Positions 7,854 through 15,980 of a stretch of DNA of 64,000 bases are shown here, piece by piece. The position numbers were made by a program, and so were the translations under genes. How positions within the stretch are numbered: the first letter of the stretch is position 1; each line of letters starts with the position of its first letter. Source of the DNA: Bog-756 sp963713625. GTDB lineage: Bacteria; Actinomycetota; Acidimicrobiia; Acidimicrobiales; RAAP-2. The notes beneath the pieces were generated by a model. It did not search any database. It saw only the letters and a program-made list of their open reading frames with translations, and was not told where the DNA came from. The DNA lies in contig CAVQMN010000012.1 in assembly GCA_963713625.1 (NCBI GenBank), forward strand, positions 62,001 to 126,000, in the 5' to 3' direction.

Positions 7854-8941
7854 CACGCCCTCCGTGAGGTCGGTTGGGCGACCGCGCCTTCGGACAACTG
7901 GGGTACGACCATCACCTTGCCGGCAAAACGGCCCTCGGCCAGGCCGACCAGTGCGTCGGAGATGCCGTCGAGAGGCACGTCCTCCCGCTCGATCAGGAGG
8001 TCGTTCGGAAAGCCGTCCGAGGCCAGCAGCTCCAGCGCCTGTTCGAATCCGCCCTTGTCGTAGATGAACGAACCCACGATGTGCAGCTCGTTGAGGACGA
8101 AGCGGTTGGGATCGAACGACGGGTGGTCGATGCCCGCGCCGACCAGGGCCAGCGTGCCGCCCCGGCGGAGCTGGTGGAACCCGGTCTCCATGGCCTCTTT
8201 CTTGCCTGAGCACTCGAGCACCACGTGGACGGCACGCTCGGAGATCCGCTCCGGCTCCCATGGAGGAAACTTCTCCAGATCGGCCGGGTCGAGCACCTCG
8301 TCGGCCCCGAGCTCGAGGGCCAGCTGTTTGCGCCGTTCCCCGGGCTCCACCGCGGTGATCGGCCCGACGCCGCGGGCCACCAGGGCGGCGATGGAGAGGG
8401 CGCCGATCGGTCCGGCCCCGATGACCATCACGCGGTCGCCGGGCGCCACACCCGAGCGGGTGATCCCGTGCAGGGCCACGGCCAGCGGTTCGGCCAGCGC
8501 CGCGTGGCGGGCCGACAGGCCCGCCGGCAGCCGCAGCAGGGCCGCGTCCCGGACCAGCAGGTAGCGGGCGAACGCCCCGTTGTGGCCGTCGGTGATCGAA
8601 CCTTGGCGGTTCTCGCACTGCGAGGGCCGCCCCTCGAGGCACCGCCGGCACCGACCGCACTTGGGGGAGGTGCCCCCGACCACCGTCTCTCCGACCTCCC
8701 AGCCTTCGACGCCCGCTCCCAGCGCGGCCACCGTGCCGGTGAACTCGTGGCCGGCCACCAGGCCGGGCTTGTCCCCCCATCCGTCGAGGAGCATATGGAT
8801 GTCGGAACCGCAGATACCGCAGTGGTCGACTTCGACCAGCACCTCGCCCGGACCGGGCCGCGGCACCGGTAGCTCCTCCACCACCACCTCGCCCGGCCGC
8901 CGGTAGACCGCGGCCGGCATCATCTCGGGTAGAACCCCCAT
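7853..8941 (-). CDS. Zinc-dependent medium-chain alcohol dehydrogenase
   Basis: The start is set at the ATG 8939-8941 because it is preceded by a strong GGGGGAGGTG ribosome site; the frame stays open upstream. The 362-residue protein has the catalytic zinc segment CGICGSDIH and GHEFTG, the four-cysteine structural zinc lobe (CGRCRRCLEGRPSQC), and the NAD(P)-binding GAGPIGALS. It fits the threonine/sorbitol dehydrogenase-like branch of the MDR superfamily, oxidising a secondary alcohol. It is first in the operon with the VOC protein and the luciferase-like oxidoreductase. Confidence 0.88.
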   Translation of the reverse strand: MGVLPEMMPAAVYRRPGEVVVEELPVPRPGPGEVLVEVDHCGICGSDIHMLLDGWGDKPGLVAGHEFTGTVAALGAGVEGWEVGETVVGGTSPKCGRCRRCLEGRPSQCENRQGSITDGHNGAFARYLLVRDAALLRLPAGLSARHAALAEPLAVALHGITRSGVAPGDRVMVIGAGPIGALSIAALVARGVGPITAVEPGERRKQLALELGADEVLDPADLEKFPPWEPERISERAVHVVLECSGKKEAMETGFHQLRRGGTLALVGAGIDHPSFDPNRFVLNELHIVGSFIYDKGGFEQALELLASDGFPNDLLIEREDVPLDGISDALVGLAEGRFAGKVMVVPQLSEGAVAQPTSRRA

Positions 8942-9017
8942 GGACGCACCTCCCCCTTGTCCGGACCTTCGAACCGACCGATCCTCGTCGGGCACGGATC
9001 CGGGACAGGCCTGAACT

Positions 9018-9671
9018 TTAGGCCAGGTGCTCATCCTCCGGCGACGAGGAGCGGGACTCCGGCAGCGAGGACAGTCCGCTGCGTGGGGAGATGATGTCGT
9101 CGATGATCCCGTAGGCCACCGCCTCCTCGGGCGTCATGAAGTAGTCGCGGTCGATATCGATCGCCACCTGCTCCGCTGACTTGCCACTGTGATGGGCGAT
9201 GATCTCGGCCATGCGACGGGTGAGGGCCAGCACTTCCCGCAGCTGGATCTCCATGTCGCTCGGCGCCCCGCGGGCACCGGCACTGCCCTGATGGATCATG
9301 ATGCGGGCGTTGGGCAGGGCCAACCGTTTCCCGGGCGTCCCCCCGCACAGGACCATGGCGGCCGCCGACATCCCCATGCCCACGCAGATGGTGGACACAT
9401 CGGGACGAACGTGCTGGATGACGTCGTAGATGGCCATGCCGGCGTAGGCCACGCCGCCCGGGGAGTTGATGTAGAGCGAAATGTCCTTCTCCGGGTCGAG
9501 GGACTCGAGGTAGAGCATTTGGGAGATGATCAGATTGGCGACCTGGTCATCGACCTCCTGGCCCAGGAAGACGATCCGCTCACGCAAGAGCAGGGAGAAG
9601 ATGTCAAAGGCCCGGTCACCCCGGCTCGACTCCTCCACCACGGTCGGGATCAAGGCCTGATAGGCACACAT
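9018..9671 (-). CDS. clpP: ATP-dependent Clp protease proteolytic subunit, catalytically complete
   Basis: Starting at the ATG 9669-9671 with a GGAGGTG ribosome site, the protein has 217 residues. Ser102 (GMGMSAAAM), His127 (IMIHQG) and Asp176 (DIDRDYFM) have exactly the spacing of the E. coli ClpP triad (25 and 74 residues). ClpP forms the barrel-shaped peptidase that works with ClpX or ClpC unfoldases. No clpX or trigger-factor gene adjoins it, so it is probably an extra copy rather than the housekeeping one. It is divergent from a Xre regulator and a ClpP-like protein without active site. Confidence 0.93.
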   Translation of the reverse strand: MCAYQALIPTVVEESSRGDRAFDIFSLLLRERIVFLGQEVDDQVANLIISQMLYLESLDPEKDISLYINSPGGVAYAGMAIYDVIQHVRPDVSTICVGMGMSAAAMVLCGGTPGKRLALPNARIMIHQGSAGARGAPSDMEIQLREVLALTRRMAEIIAHHSGKSAEQVAIDIDRDYFMTPEEAVAYGIIDDIISPRSGLSSLPESRSSSPEDEHLA

Positions 9672-9724
9672 GGGACACCTCCACGCCGGTCCGGACGGGC
9701 GGTCCGCCCCGGACGACATCGTGC

Positions 9725-9764
9725 ATGATATCTCAATAACGAGATACCGGTAACGAGATATCAT
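9725..9764. promoter_or_regulatory. Candidate Xre operator in the divergent clpP promoter
   Basis: TAACGAGATA occurs twice in direct orientation at 9737-9746 and 9751-9760 (14-bp period). ATGATATCTC at 9725-9734 is the exact reverse complement of GAGATATCAT at 9755-9764. The cluster thus holds three GAGATA half-sites in an AT-rich island within otherwise very GC-rich DNA, between the starts of clpP and the Xre gene. It is a natural binding place for the adjacent regulator; binding itself is inference. Confidence 0.6.
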
Positions 9765-9843
9765 GGTCGGGTCGGTGGAATCGCTTCCATCGGCGGACGA
9801 AAGACGGGCGCACCCGGGGTGGGTGCGGCACAGTGAGGTGGCC

Positions 9844-10110
9844 ATGACTGACGAGCGACGACACGAGCCGGTCTTCCCCGGCTTCCGCGAGATGTCCGAA
9901 CGCCGTCGGGCCTTGGCCGACGAGTTGGTCGAGCTGCGTCGCGGCCTCGGCCTGTCCCAGACCCAGGTCGCAGCCCGGATGGGAACCTCGCAGTCGGCCG
10001 TGGCCCGCCTCGAGACGGGGACCGCCGATGTGCTGGTGTCCACCGTGGAACGGTACGCCACCGCCCTCGGACGGAGACTCGACTGGACACTCGAAGAGGG
10101 CCCCGGATGA
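9844..10110 (+). CDS. Xre-family helix-turn-helix regulator
   Basis: The start is placed at the ATG 9844, preceded by GAGGTGG; an upstream in-frame ATG at 9763 lies inside the operator-like repeats and lacks a ribosome site. The 88-residue product is essentially one HTH domain: LRRGLGLSQTQVAARMGTSQSAVARLETG, then ATALGRRLDWTLE. Its TGA overlaps the next ATG (ATGA), coupling it to the ClpP-like gene. It resembles the small Cro/C1-type regulators and antitoxins. Its likely role is control of the divergent clpP promoter. Confidence 0.82.
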   Translation: MTDERRHEPVFPGFREMSERRRALADELVELRRGLGLSQTQVAARMGTSQSAVARLETGTADVLVSTVERYATALGRRLDWTLEEGPG

Positions 10111-10781
10111 CAACGACCGGTTGGGAAGCACACGGGCGCGATGGCGCCGGCGGACGGCCCGGTTCCGAGGAACCCGGCCAGTTCTGGCCGGTGGAAGGGG
10201 GCGGCCCGGGGTCATGGATGCAAAGGAAGCTGTTCGAGCTCAGGATCGTCCTGCTCTCGGGCCCGTTGGACGATGAGGTGGCCCACCGGGTCGGAGCCGA
10301 GCTGATGACCCTGGACGCCATCGGGGACGGCTCGATTCATCTGCAGATCGACAGCTCGGGTGGGACGCTCACCGCCGCGCTGACGCTGATGGACATCATC
10401 GACGTGCTCGGGGTGCCGGTACGGGCATCGTGCGTCGGGCAGGCCGCCGGACCCGCCATCGGCGTGCTGGCCGCCTGCAGCCATCGGCTGATGTCAGCCC
10501 ACGCCCGGCTCCGACTGCTCGAGCCGAGCGTCGAAGTTCAGGGGAACGCCCGGCAGCTCGAGCAGCTGGCATCGGCCCACGTCGACCAGTGGAGGGCGTT
10601 CTGCGCCCGCGTGTCCGAGCTCACCGGTCAGCCGACCCAGCGGGTCCTCGACGATGCCGACCGTGGCCGGTTCTTCTCGGCCCCAGAGGCCATCGACTAC
10701 GGCCTGGTCGACGAGGTGGCGGCGCCGGACGCCCGGATGTACCGCCTCCCCGGCCGGCCCATCGGTTTCGGACTGCGCTGA
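10107..10781 (+). CDS. ClpP-like protein lacking the whole catalytic triad
   Basis: A 224-residue protein with ClpP/crotonase-type fold: IHLQIDSSGGTLTAALTLMDII matches the ClpP substrate strand and helix, and SAPEAIDYGLVDEV matches the C-terminal handle junction. Aligned by eye with the divergent ClpP, the serine is Gly115 (GQAAGPAIG), the histidine Leu138 and the aspartate Gly187 (DADRGRFF). It has an extra 40-residue N-terminus. Like plant and cyanobacterial ClpR, it could form mixed rings or regulate the active ClpP. It could alternatively act as a separate scaffold. The upstream Xre gene is translationally coupled. Confidence 0.8.
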   Translation: MTTTGWEAHGRDGAGGRPGSEEPGQFWPVEGGGPGSWMQRKLFELRIVLLSGPLDDEVAHRVGAELMTLDAIGDGSIHLQIDSSGGTLTAALTLMDIIDVLGVPVRASCVGQAAGPAIGVLAACSHRLMSAHARLRLLEPSVEVQGNARQLEQLASAHVDQWRAFCARVSELTGQPTQRVLDDADRGRFFSAPEAIDYGLVDEVAAPDARMYRLPGRPIGFGLR

Positions 10782-10798
10782 TTCCGCGCTCCCGCGCC

Positions 10799-11569
10799 CT
10801 ACGGCGCCGCCGCGGTCACGGCGATGGCCGGTGGCCGCGGACCTCGGTGGAAACGAGCCCCGATGGTGGTCTCGGCCGTCTCGTTGGTCCGTTGCCCGGA
10901 GATTTGGTAGCGGTCCCCACCATCGTTTCGGGCCGAGTGCACGGCGGTGATGGCGTTGTGCTGGAGCAGTCCGGCCGAGAGACCCGGTTCCTGGAAGGCG
11001 ATGCCGACACTGGCTGTCACTGACGTCTGGTTCCACACCATCTCGGGTTCGCGGACTGCCGCCATGAGATGTTCGGCCAGGAGGACGGCTCGGTCGACAC
11101 CGCCGATTCCTTCGGCCAGGACCAGGAACACCCCACCGGTGGTCCGGGTGACGAAGGACGAGTAGTGGAGGAAGCCCACCAGACGCCCGGCGGTGATCAG
11201 GGCGATCTCTTCCTGCATGCTCCAGCTGTCATCGGGGTGGGGGCAGGGGAGAGGGTCGGGCGCCACGGCGAGAAGGGCGAGACCGCCGGGAACCCCGGCA
11301 TTTCGCCGGAGGGCGCGGTCGAGGTGGTCGGAGAACACCGTGCCGTCGACCATCCGGCTGAGAGGGCGGTGCACGCGCACCATCGAACGCGGGCCGCGCT
11401 CGACGTCGACGCCTTCGGTCATAGGTGTTGCATCGACGAGATGCCCACCGACCTTGAGCCGCCGGCGGGCTCCGAGGGGCCGACCGGATCGTCGGAGCCC
11501 GCTCAGCCGGCCGATGGCGCCGAACGCCCGGTCGGCGGCTGGGAAGGGCGACAGGTAGTGTTCGGACAC
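10799..11569 (-). CDS. Degenerate GGDEF-domain protein
   Basis: A 256-residue frame with a GTG start (an internal ATG near 11422 is an alternative). The C-terminal 130 residues follow the GGDEF diguanylate-cyclase pattern: DHLDRAL, RTTGGVFLVL at the signature position, AVLLAEHLMAAV, VTASVGIAF, then HSARNDGGDRYQIS. The GGDEF motif itself is changed to TGGVF, so c-di-GMP synthesis is unlikely; a nucleotide-sensing or structural role is possible. The N-terminal 100 residues are arginine-rich and unrecognised. It is convergent with the ClpP-like gene and divergent from the amidohydrolase. Confidence 0.6.
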   Translation of the reverse strand: MSEHYLSPFPAADRAFGAIGRLSGLRRSGRPLGARRRLKVGGHLVDATPMTEGVDVERGPRSMVRVHRPLSRMVDGTVFSDHLDRALRRNAGVPGGLALLAVAPDPLPCPHPDDSWSMQEEIALITAGRLVGFLHYSSFVTRTTGGVFLVLAEGIGGVDRAVLLAEHLMAAVREPEMVWNQTSVTASVGIAFQEPGLSAGLLQHNAITAVHSARNDGGDRYQISGQRTNETAETTIGARFHRGPRPPAIAVTAAAP

Positions 11570-11611
11570 CGGTCAGGTCATGGCGCATCGGCGCCGGGGG
11601 AGGCGGTTGGA

Positions 11612-12979
11612 TTGGCAGGTGAGGGAGAAGAGCTCAGAACGGGACGGAACTACGTGGTGGTGTCGGCCGACACCCACGCGTCACCCGCTGATCTCGACGA
11701 GTTCCTCTCCTATGTCGATCCTGGCCAACGCGAGGCCGTTGCCGCCTTTGGCGATCTCTCGTCGGTGGCCATCCCCATGTTCGGGGGTGTCGACCCCGGG
11801 GAGATCGACGAATCGGATGCCGTCCGAGCCGTGGCCGCCCGGCGACTCGCGGGTATGGGGGTCGACACCGTGGCCGCGGCCGAATGGCTGGCCAACTACA
11901 GCTCCGACTGGGTGTTCGCCTCCGATGCGGGTGGGCGCCGGCTCGCCGTCCTCGAGGACCAGGGAGTCCACGCCGAAGTGGCCTTCCCCGGCCCGGTACT
12001 CACCGGGGGGCTGTCGCCGGCGATGTACCTCGGGAGTCAGACGAGCAGGAACCTCGAGCCCGTCTGGCCGGCGATCCACGCCTACAACCGTTGGCTGGCC
12101 GAGTTCTGTGCCGCCGCTCCGGGCCGGCGGGCCGCCTGCATCCCCATCGACTTCCACGACATGGACCGCGCCGTGGAGGAGATCGCCTGGGCTCGATCCG
12201 CGGGCATCTTCGGTGGGGTCATGCTTCCGGCCATGTCGATCAAATCCGGCCTTCCGGGCTACGCCGACGAGTACTACGAGCCGTTCTGGAGTGCCTGCGA
12301 GGAGCACGATTTCGTCGTGAACCTCCATACCGGCGCTTCGGGATCCGCCACCGACGCCAAACAGCTCTATGACGAGAAGCACGGCGGCTTCCTCGGGCTC
12401 TACGAGGTGTTCGTCTTCACCAGGCGCCCGCTCTGGTTCATGATCTTCGGCGGTGTGTTCGACCGCCATCCGAAACTCAAGGTGGTGGTCACGGAGAACG
12501 GCGTCCAGTGGCTGCCGTCGCTGGTCCGGGACATGGAGTCGTTCTTCGACACCCACGGCGGTGCCCCCGTGCGTTCGTATCTCGACCTGCGCCCCTCGGA
12601 GTACTTCGACCGGCACGTGTTCCTCGGCGGGTCGCTGATGAAGCGGCAGGAGGCGGAGATGCGCGACGAGATCGGCATCGACCGCTTGATGTGGGGCGCC
12701 GACTATCCGCACCTCGAAGGGGCGGCGCCCGTCCACCGGCTGATCCTGCGCCAGGTGTTCGGCGGGATGCCCGAGGAGGACATCCGTCGGATGCTCGGCC
12801 TCAATGCCATCGACGTCTTCGGGTTCGACGAAGCGCAGTTGCAGGCGGTGGCCGACCGGGTCGGGCCCACCGTGGCCGATCTGTCGACGACGGTGACGAT
12901 GGATGAGATTCCGAAGACCTTCAGCTGGAGTCTGGCCCGGCCCGTGCCGCTCCTGTCGGCGGCGACGACAGACGGCTGA
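11612..12979 (+). CDS. Amidohydrolase-2 family metal-dependent hydrolase
   Basis: The start is uncertain. I chose the TTG at 11612 because GGGGGAGG lies eight bases upstream; GTG codons near 11654 are alternatives, and the frame is open far upstream through the neighbouring gene. About 455 residues show the ACMSD-like amidohydrolase-2 pattern: VVSADTHASP (variant metal motif), NLHTGASG, VVTENGVQWLP and WGADYPHLEG with the metal aspartate. The family hydrolyses or decarboxylates aromatic or hydroxy acids; actinobacterial relatives often occur in hydrocarbon or steroid degradation sets. The substrate is unknown. Confidence 0.78.
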   Translation: MAGEGEELRTGRNYVVVSADTHASPADLDEFLSYVDPGQREAVAAFGDLSSVAIPMFGGVDPGEIDESDAVRAVAARRLAGMGVDTVAAAEWLANYSSDWVFASDAGGRRLAVLEDQGVHAEVAFPGPVLTGGLSPAMYLGSQTSRNLEPVWPAIHAYNRWLAEFCAAAPGRRAACIPIDFHDMDRAVEEIAWARSAGIFGGVMLPAMSIKSGLPGYADEYYEPFWSACEEHDFVVNLHTGASGSATDAKQLYDEKHGGFLGLYEVFVFTRRPLWFMIFGGVFDRHPKLKVVVTENGVQWLPSLVRDMESFFDTHGGAPVRSYLDLRPSEYFDRHVFLGGSLMKRQEAEMRDEIGIDRLMWGADYPHLEGAAPVHRLILRQVFGGMPEEDIRRMLGLNAIDVFGFDEAQLQAVADRVGPTVADLSTTVTMDEIPKTFSWSLARPVPLLSAATTDG

Positions 12980-13068
12980 TCCGGCCACTCGCCCCCGGCT
13001 CCACCGAGAGGGAGCATGGCCCCGGCCCGGGTCTGCCGGGTGGTCCTGGCCACGCCGGCCGGCCGGGC

Positions 13069-14454
13069 TCAGGTCGGGACCGCTCCCACCACATCGTCCA
13101 CCTGGACGCCGAGGCCGGGCAGGGAGCCGCGGTTGACGGCGTCCCCGAAGCTGAACACGCCCCCGTCCCGGCCGATCAGGTTGTAGCCCTGGCCGTCGGG
13201 GGAGCCGACCAGGTCGACGATGTCGTTGACGTCGACACCGAGTGAAGGCAGGTCGCCGAAGGAGTGGGCGTCGCCGAAGGCGGTGACCGTGCCGTCGGTC
13301 CCCACCACCCAGTAGCCGCCCCCGTCGGGGGTGGAAGCGATGGCCACCGCCCCGGTGGGGGCGTTCCCGCCGTAGGTGGCATCGCCGAAGGCGTAGACGG
13401 AACCGTCCGCCCCCACCAGCCAGTAGCCGTTGTCGTCGGCGGTGGCGGTGATGCCCACGATGTCGTCCACCTCGACCCCGAGCCCGGGCAGGGAGTTCTC
13501 GAAGGGGGCGTCGAAGGCGAACACGCCCCCGTCCCGGCCCACCAGAAAGTAGCCCTGGTCGTCGCGGGTGGGCACGATGCCCACGATGTCGTCCACCGCC
13601 ACCCCCATCCCGGGCAGGGAGTTCACGAAGGGGGTGTTGAAGGCGAACACCCCGCCGTCGGCGCCCACCAGCCAGTACCCGTCGTCCGCCGCCGTCGACA
13701 CCATGCCGGTGATGTCGTCCACCGCCACCCCGAGCCCGGGCAGGGAGCCGTAGAAGGTGCCCCCGAAGGCGAACACCCCGCCGTCGGCACCGACCAGGTC
13801 GTAGCCGGAGGGGGTGGAAGGCGGAGGCGGAGGCGGTGGGGTCACGCTCTGCCCGCCGTTCCAGAACCGGTACGCGCCGTCGTAGGTGTAGCTCTGCTCC
13901 AAAAAGGCCATCGTGTGCAGTTGCACTCGCGAGCCCGGGGCGAAGTCGTCCCAGACCTCGCCGTTGCCGGCATACACGGCGGAGTGGTGGTAGTCGTCGA
14001 TGGTCCCGCCCCAATACACCACGTCACCGGGCAGGAGAGCAGCCGTGTAGGGAGCGTTGCCGGGCGGGATGAAGGTGCCCACCCCGGACGGTTGGGTCCC
14101 GTTGCTGGGCAGGGTGATGCCGGTCGCCTGCCACACCGCGTAGACAGGCAGGCTCATGCAGTCGTAGCCCTTGGTCCCCGGTGCGCACGTCGAATGGGCG
14201 TTGCCCACGCTCGGACCGTGGATGTTCCCGCCACCCTCGCAGTAGGGGACACCTTGCTGGGACGCGGCGAAGTCCACGATGGCCTGCTGCTGTGTGGTGG
14301 CCGCCGCCGGTCGGGCATCGAGGGTGACGCCGATGGCGCACAGGGAGGCGAGCAGGACCAGGGCCATCGAGGCGGTCGTTGCCCTGCTGGGCTGCGGATG
14401 CCGCCGACGCACCGGTCGGCTGCGGCGGGCGGAAGGCGTCGGTGGATGGGGCAC
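13069..14454 (-). CDS. Secreted NlpC/P60 peptidase with six C-terminal beta-rich repeats
   Basis: A GTG at 14452-14454 is preferred; an ATG at 14508 is also open. A signal peptide (SMALVLLASLCAIGV, then RPAAA) is followed by the NlpC/P60 domain: PYCEGGGNIHGPSVGNA, catalytic GTKGYDCMSL, and DYHHSAVYAGNGEVWDD with the histidine. After a PPPPPPP linker, six repeats of about 40-45 residues follow, each with GYxLVGxDGGVFAFG and SLPGLGV, probably forming beta-propeller or beta-solenoid blades. I associate such repeats with Acidimicrobiia surface proteins. The peptidase part is a close paralogue of the frameshifted gene at 5301-6218. It probably trims peptidoglycan while the repeats bind a surface polymer. 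Confidence 0.82.
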   Translation of the reverse strand: MPHPPTPSARRSRPVRRRHPQPSRATTASMALVLLASLCAIGVTLDARPAAATTQQQAIVDFAASQQGVPYCEGGGNIHGPSVGNAHSTCAPGTKGYDCMSLPVYAVWQATGITLPSNGTQPSGVGTFIPPGNAPYTAALLPGDVVYWGGTIDDYHHSAVYAGNGEVWDDFAPGSRVQLHTMAFLEQSYTYDGAYRFWNGGQSVTPPPPPPPSTPSGYDLVGADGGVFAFGGTFYGSLPGLGVAVDDITGMVSTAADDGYWLVGADGGVFAFNTPFVNSLPGMGVAVDDIVGIVPTRDDQGYFLVGRDGGVFAFDAPFENSLPGLGVEVDDIVGITATADDNGYWLVGADGSVYAFGDATYGGNAPTGAVAIASTPDGGGYWVVGTDGTVTAFGDAHSFGDLPSLGVDVNDIVDLVGSPDGQGYNLIGRDGGVFSFGDAVNRGSLPGLGVQVDDVVGAVPT

Positions 14455-14526
14455 CGATCGGACGCTACCAGCGGCTCTGACATAGGGCGGCCGACCGTCG
14501 GGTGGCACCGATGGGCCCGCCTCGCG

Positions 14527-15297
14527 TCATGGTCGCCTGGCCCACATCAGGATGCGCTTGAACGGGAAGCTGTACGGCGAGTGGTCGCCGAGGGCGGCGA
14601 GCAGGCGTTGGCGGTAGAGGTCGACGAACTGCAGCCACCCGTCGGGGCCGAACGATGATTTGAACCTGGTCAGCGTGGTTCCCTTCATCCACTCGACCAC
14701 GTCTGCAGTGGAAGCCAGGTGATGGAGGTAGACCTGCAGGCGGACCTGCTGCTCGGCGAATCCGAGCTCATCGAGCACCACGGCGTAGGCCTCGGGCGCC
14801 AGCACGTTCCGGGCCACCGGGTCGGCCGGCGCCTCATCGAGCAGCTCGGCGGCCAGCTCTCCGGCGATCACGTGGGCCGGGTGGTCGGCGTTGGCCGGGA
14901 CCTGGACAGCGAGCTGTCCCTTCGGGCTGAGCGATCGGGTCCAGGCCCCGATCACCCGCCGATGATCGGGGACCCATTGGAGCGAGGCGTTGGCGAAGAC
15001 GATGTCGTAGGTGTGGGGTACCGACCAACGGCCGATGTCGGCGAGCTCGAACGTGAGGTGTCGGGCCGCGTGGCCGGTGGCGGAGGCGATCATGGCCGAG
15101 GACGCGTCAACGCCCACGGTGTCGGCCGCGCCGAGCCTCGTGTGGAGCATGGCCGTCAACCGGCCGTCACCACACCCGAGGTCGGCGACGCTCGGGGACT
15201 CGACCGGGGCCAGGAGGCGGACCAGGTCCCAGAAAGGCTCTTCCCGCTCCGCCGCGAACCGGTTGTACTGGTCGGGATCCCATGCGTCGGACGTCAT
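14527..15297 (-). CDS. tam: Trans-aconitate 2-methyltransferase-like SAM methyltransferase
   Basis: The ATG at 15295-15297 overlaps the upstream stop as ATGA and gives 256 residues, matching the usual Tam length. The SAM-binding motif ADLGCGDGRLT is near residues 38-48, followed by VGVDASSAMI, FANASLQWVPDH and the C-terminal YRQRLLAAL. WDPDQYNRFAAER at the start is typical of trans-aconitate methyltransferases, which methylate trans-aconitate, an inhibitory by-product of the citric acid cycle. The symbol is assigned from these family traits; a related small-acid methyltransferase is possible. It is coupled to a small kinase gene. Confidence 0.78.
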   Translation of the reverse strand: MTSDAWDPDQYNRFAAEREEPFWDLVRLLAPVESPSVADLGCGDGRLTAMLHTRLGAADTVGVDASSAMIASATGHAARHLTFELADIGRWSVPHTYDIVFANASLQWVPDHRRVIGAWTRSLSPKGQLAVQVPANADHPAHVIAGELAAELLDEAPADPVARNVLAPEAYAVVLDELGFAEQQVRLQVYLHHLASTADVVEWMKGTTLTRFKSSFGPDGWLQFVDLYRQRLLAALGDHSPYSFPFKRILMWARRP

Positions 15298-15860
15298 CGT
15301 GGTGCGCTCAGGAGCGATCGTAGGCGAGACACGTTGTCCTCCCAGGGGTCGGTGGCGTCGAGGTAGAGATCTGCCCCGATCGGTGGCTCCCAGCCGTCGA
15401 GTGTCTTTTCCACGTGTTCCCAATCGAGCTCGTACCAGTCGGGGATCTCACGCCGGCGGCGTTCGATCCGTGACCGGTGGACACCGAGGTCGGAGCAGTG
15501 GGTGGAGACCAACACGAACCGACCTGCTTCATTTCGGGCGGCCTCCCGGCCCATGGACACCTCGGGGGCCCGCGCCACACCGTCGAGAACAACCGACCGA
15601 CCGCCTCGCAGCTGCTCCCGGGCCAGCGCGGTCACGATGGACCAGCCGACGGTTCGATGTCCGGAGGGATCCATGGTGTCGAGCACGCGCTGCAGCTCGG
15701 GGTAGGGCCGGAGTGCGCTCATGGCCCAGTCGTGACTGAGCACCGATGCCTGGGACAGGCCGGCCACCACCTCGGCCACCGCAGACTTTCCGGTGCCCTG
15801 CGCTCCGGTCACCACGAACAGGGTGGGCCCTCCTGCCCTGGGCTGGCGGCCAGTACTCAT
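15294..15860 (-). CDS. Small AAA/P-loop kinase-like ATPase
   Basis: With the ATG at 15858-15860 the product has 188 residues. A Walker A motif GAQGTGKSA lies near residue 20, VVLDGVARA resembles the Walker B/LID region of nucleotide-kinase-like proteins, and STHCSDLGVHRSRIERRRREIPDWYELDWEHV contains an arginine-rich lid. It belongs with the zeta-toxin/shikimate-kinase-like small ATPases that phosphorylate small molecules. The target is unknown. It is translationally coupled to the Tam-like gene, and a short tandem-repeat array lies just upstream. Confidence 0.68.
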   Translation of the reverse strand: MSTGRQPRAGGPTLFVVTGAQGTGKSAVAEVVAGLSQASVLSHDWAMSALRPYPELQRVLDTMDPSGHRTVGWSIVTALAREQLRGGRSVVLDGVARAPEVSMGREAARNEAGRFVLVSTHCSDLGVHRSRIERRRREIPDWYELDWEHVEKTLDGWEPPIGADLYLDATDPWEDNVSRLRSLLSAPR

Positions 15861-15867
15861 GTGCGCA

Positions 15868-15957
15868 CCACCCAGTTCGGATCGGACAGGCACCCAGTTC
15901 GGATCGGACAGGTCTCCAGCTCGGATCGGACAGGTCTCCAGCTCGGATCGGACAGGT
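15868..15957. repeat. Four tandem copies of a ~22-bp unit in a divergent promoter
   Basis: The unit CCAGCTCGGATCGGACAGGT repeats four times head to tail with a 22-23 bp period; the last two copies are almost identical. It fills the gap between the divergent kinase and metal-binding-protein genes. A period near two helical turns would place repeated sites on one face of the DNA. The reverse strand reads CCTGTCCGATCC, reminiscent of the array at 612-735. Confidence 0.75.
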
Positions 15958-15980
15958 CCTCGAGCCTATGCTCCCACCCA

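Noticed and set aside
9763..9843. Longer N-terminus for the Xre regulator from the ATG at 9763
   Set aside because: That ATG lies inside the operator-like repeats without a ribosome site. The ATG at 9844 has GAGGTGG at proper spacing, and the HTH starts after it.
11681..14014. A 777-codon open frame on the reverse strand across the amidohydrolase and part of the NlpC/P60 gene
   Set aside because: It is arginine/histidine/proline-rich, has no motifs and crosses two well-supported genes. Long shadow frames are expected at this GC content.
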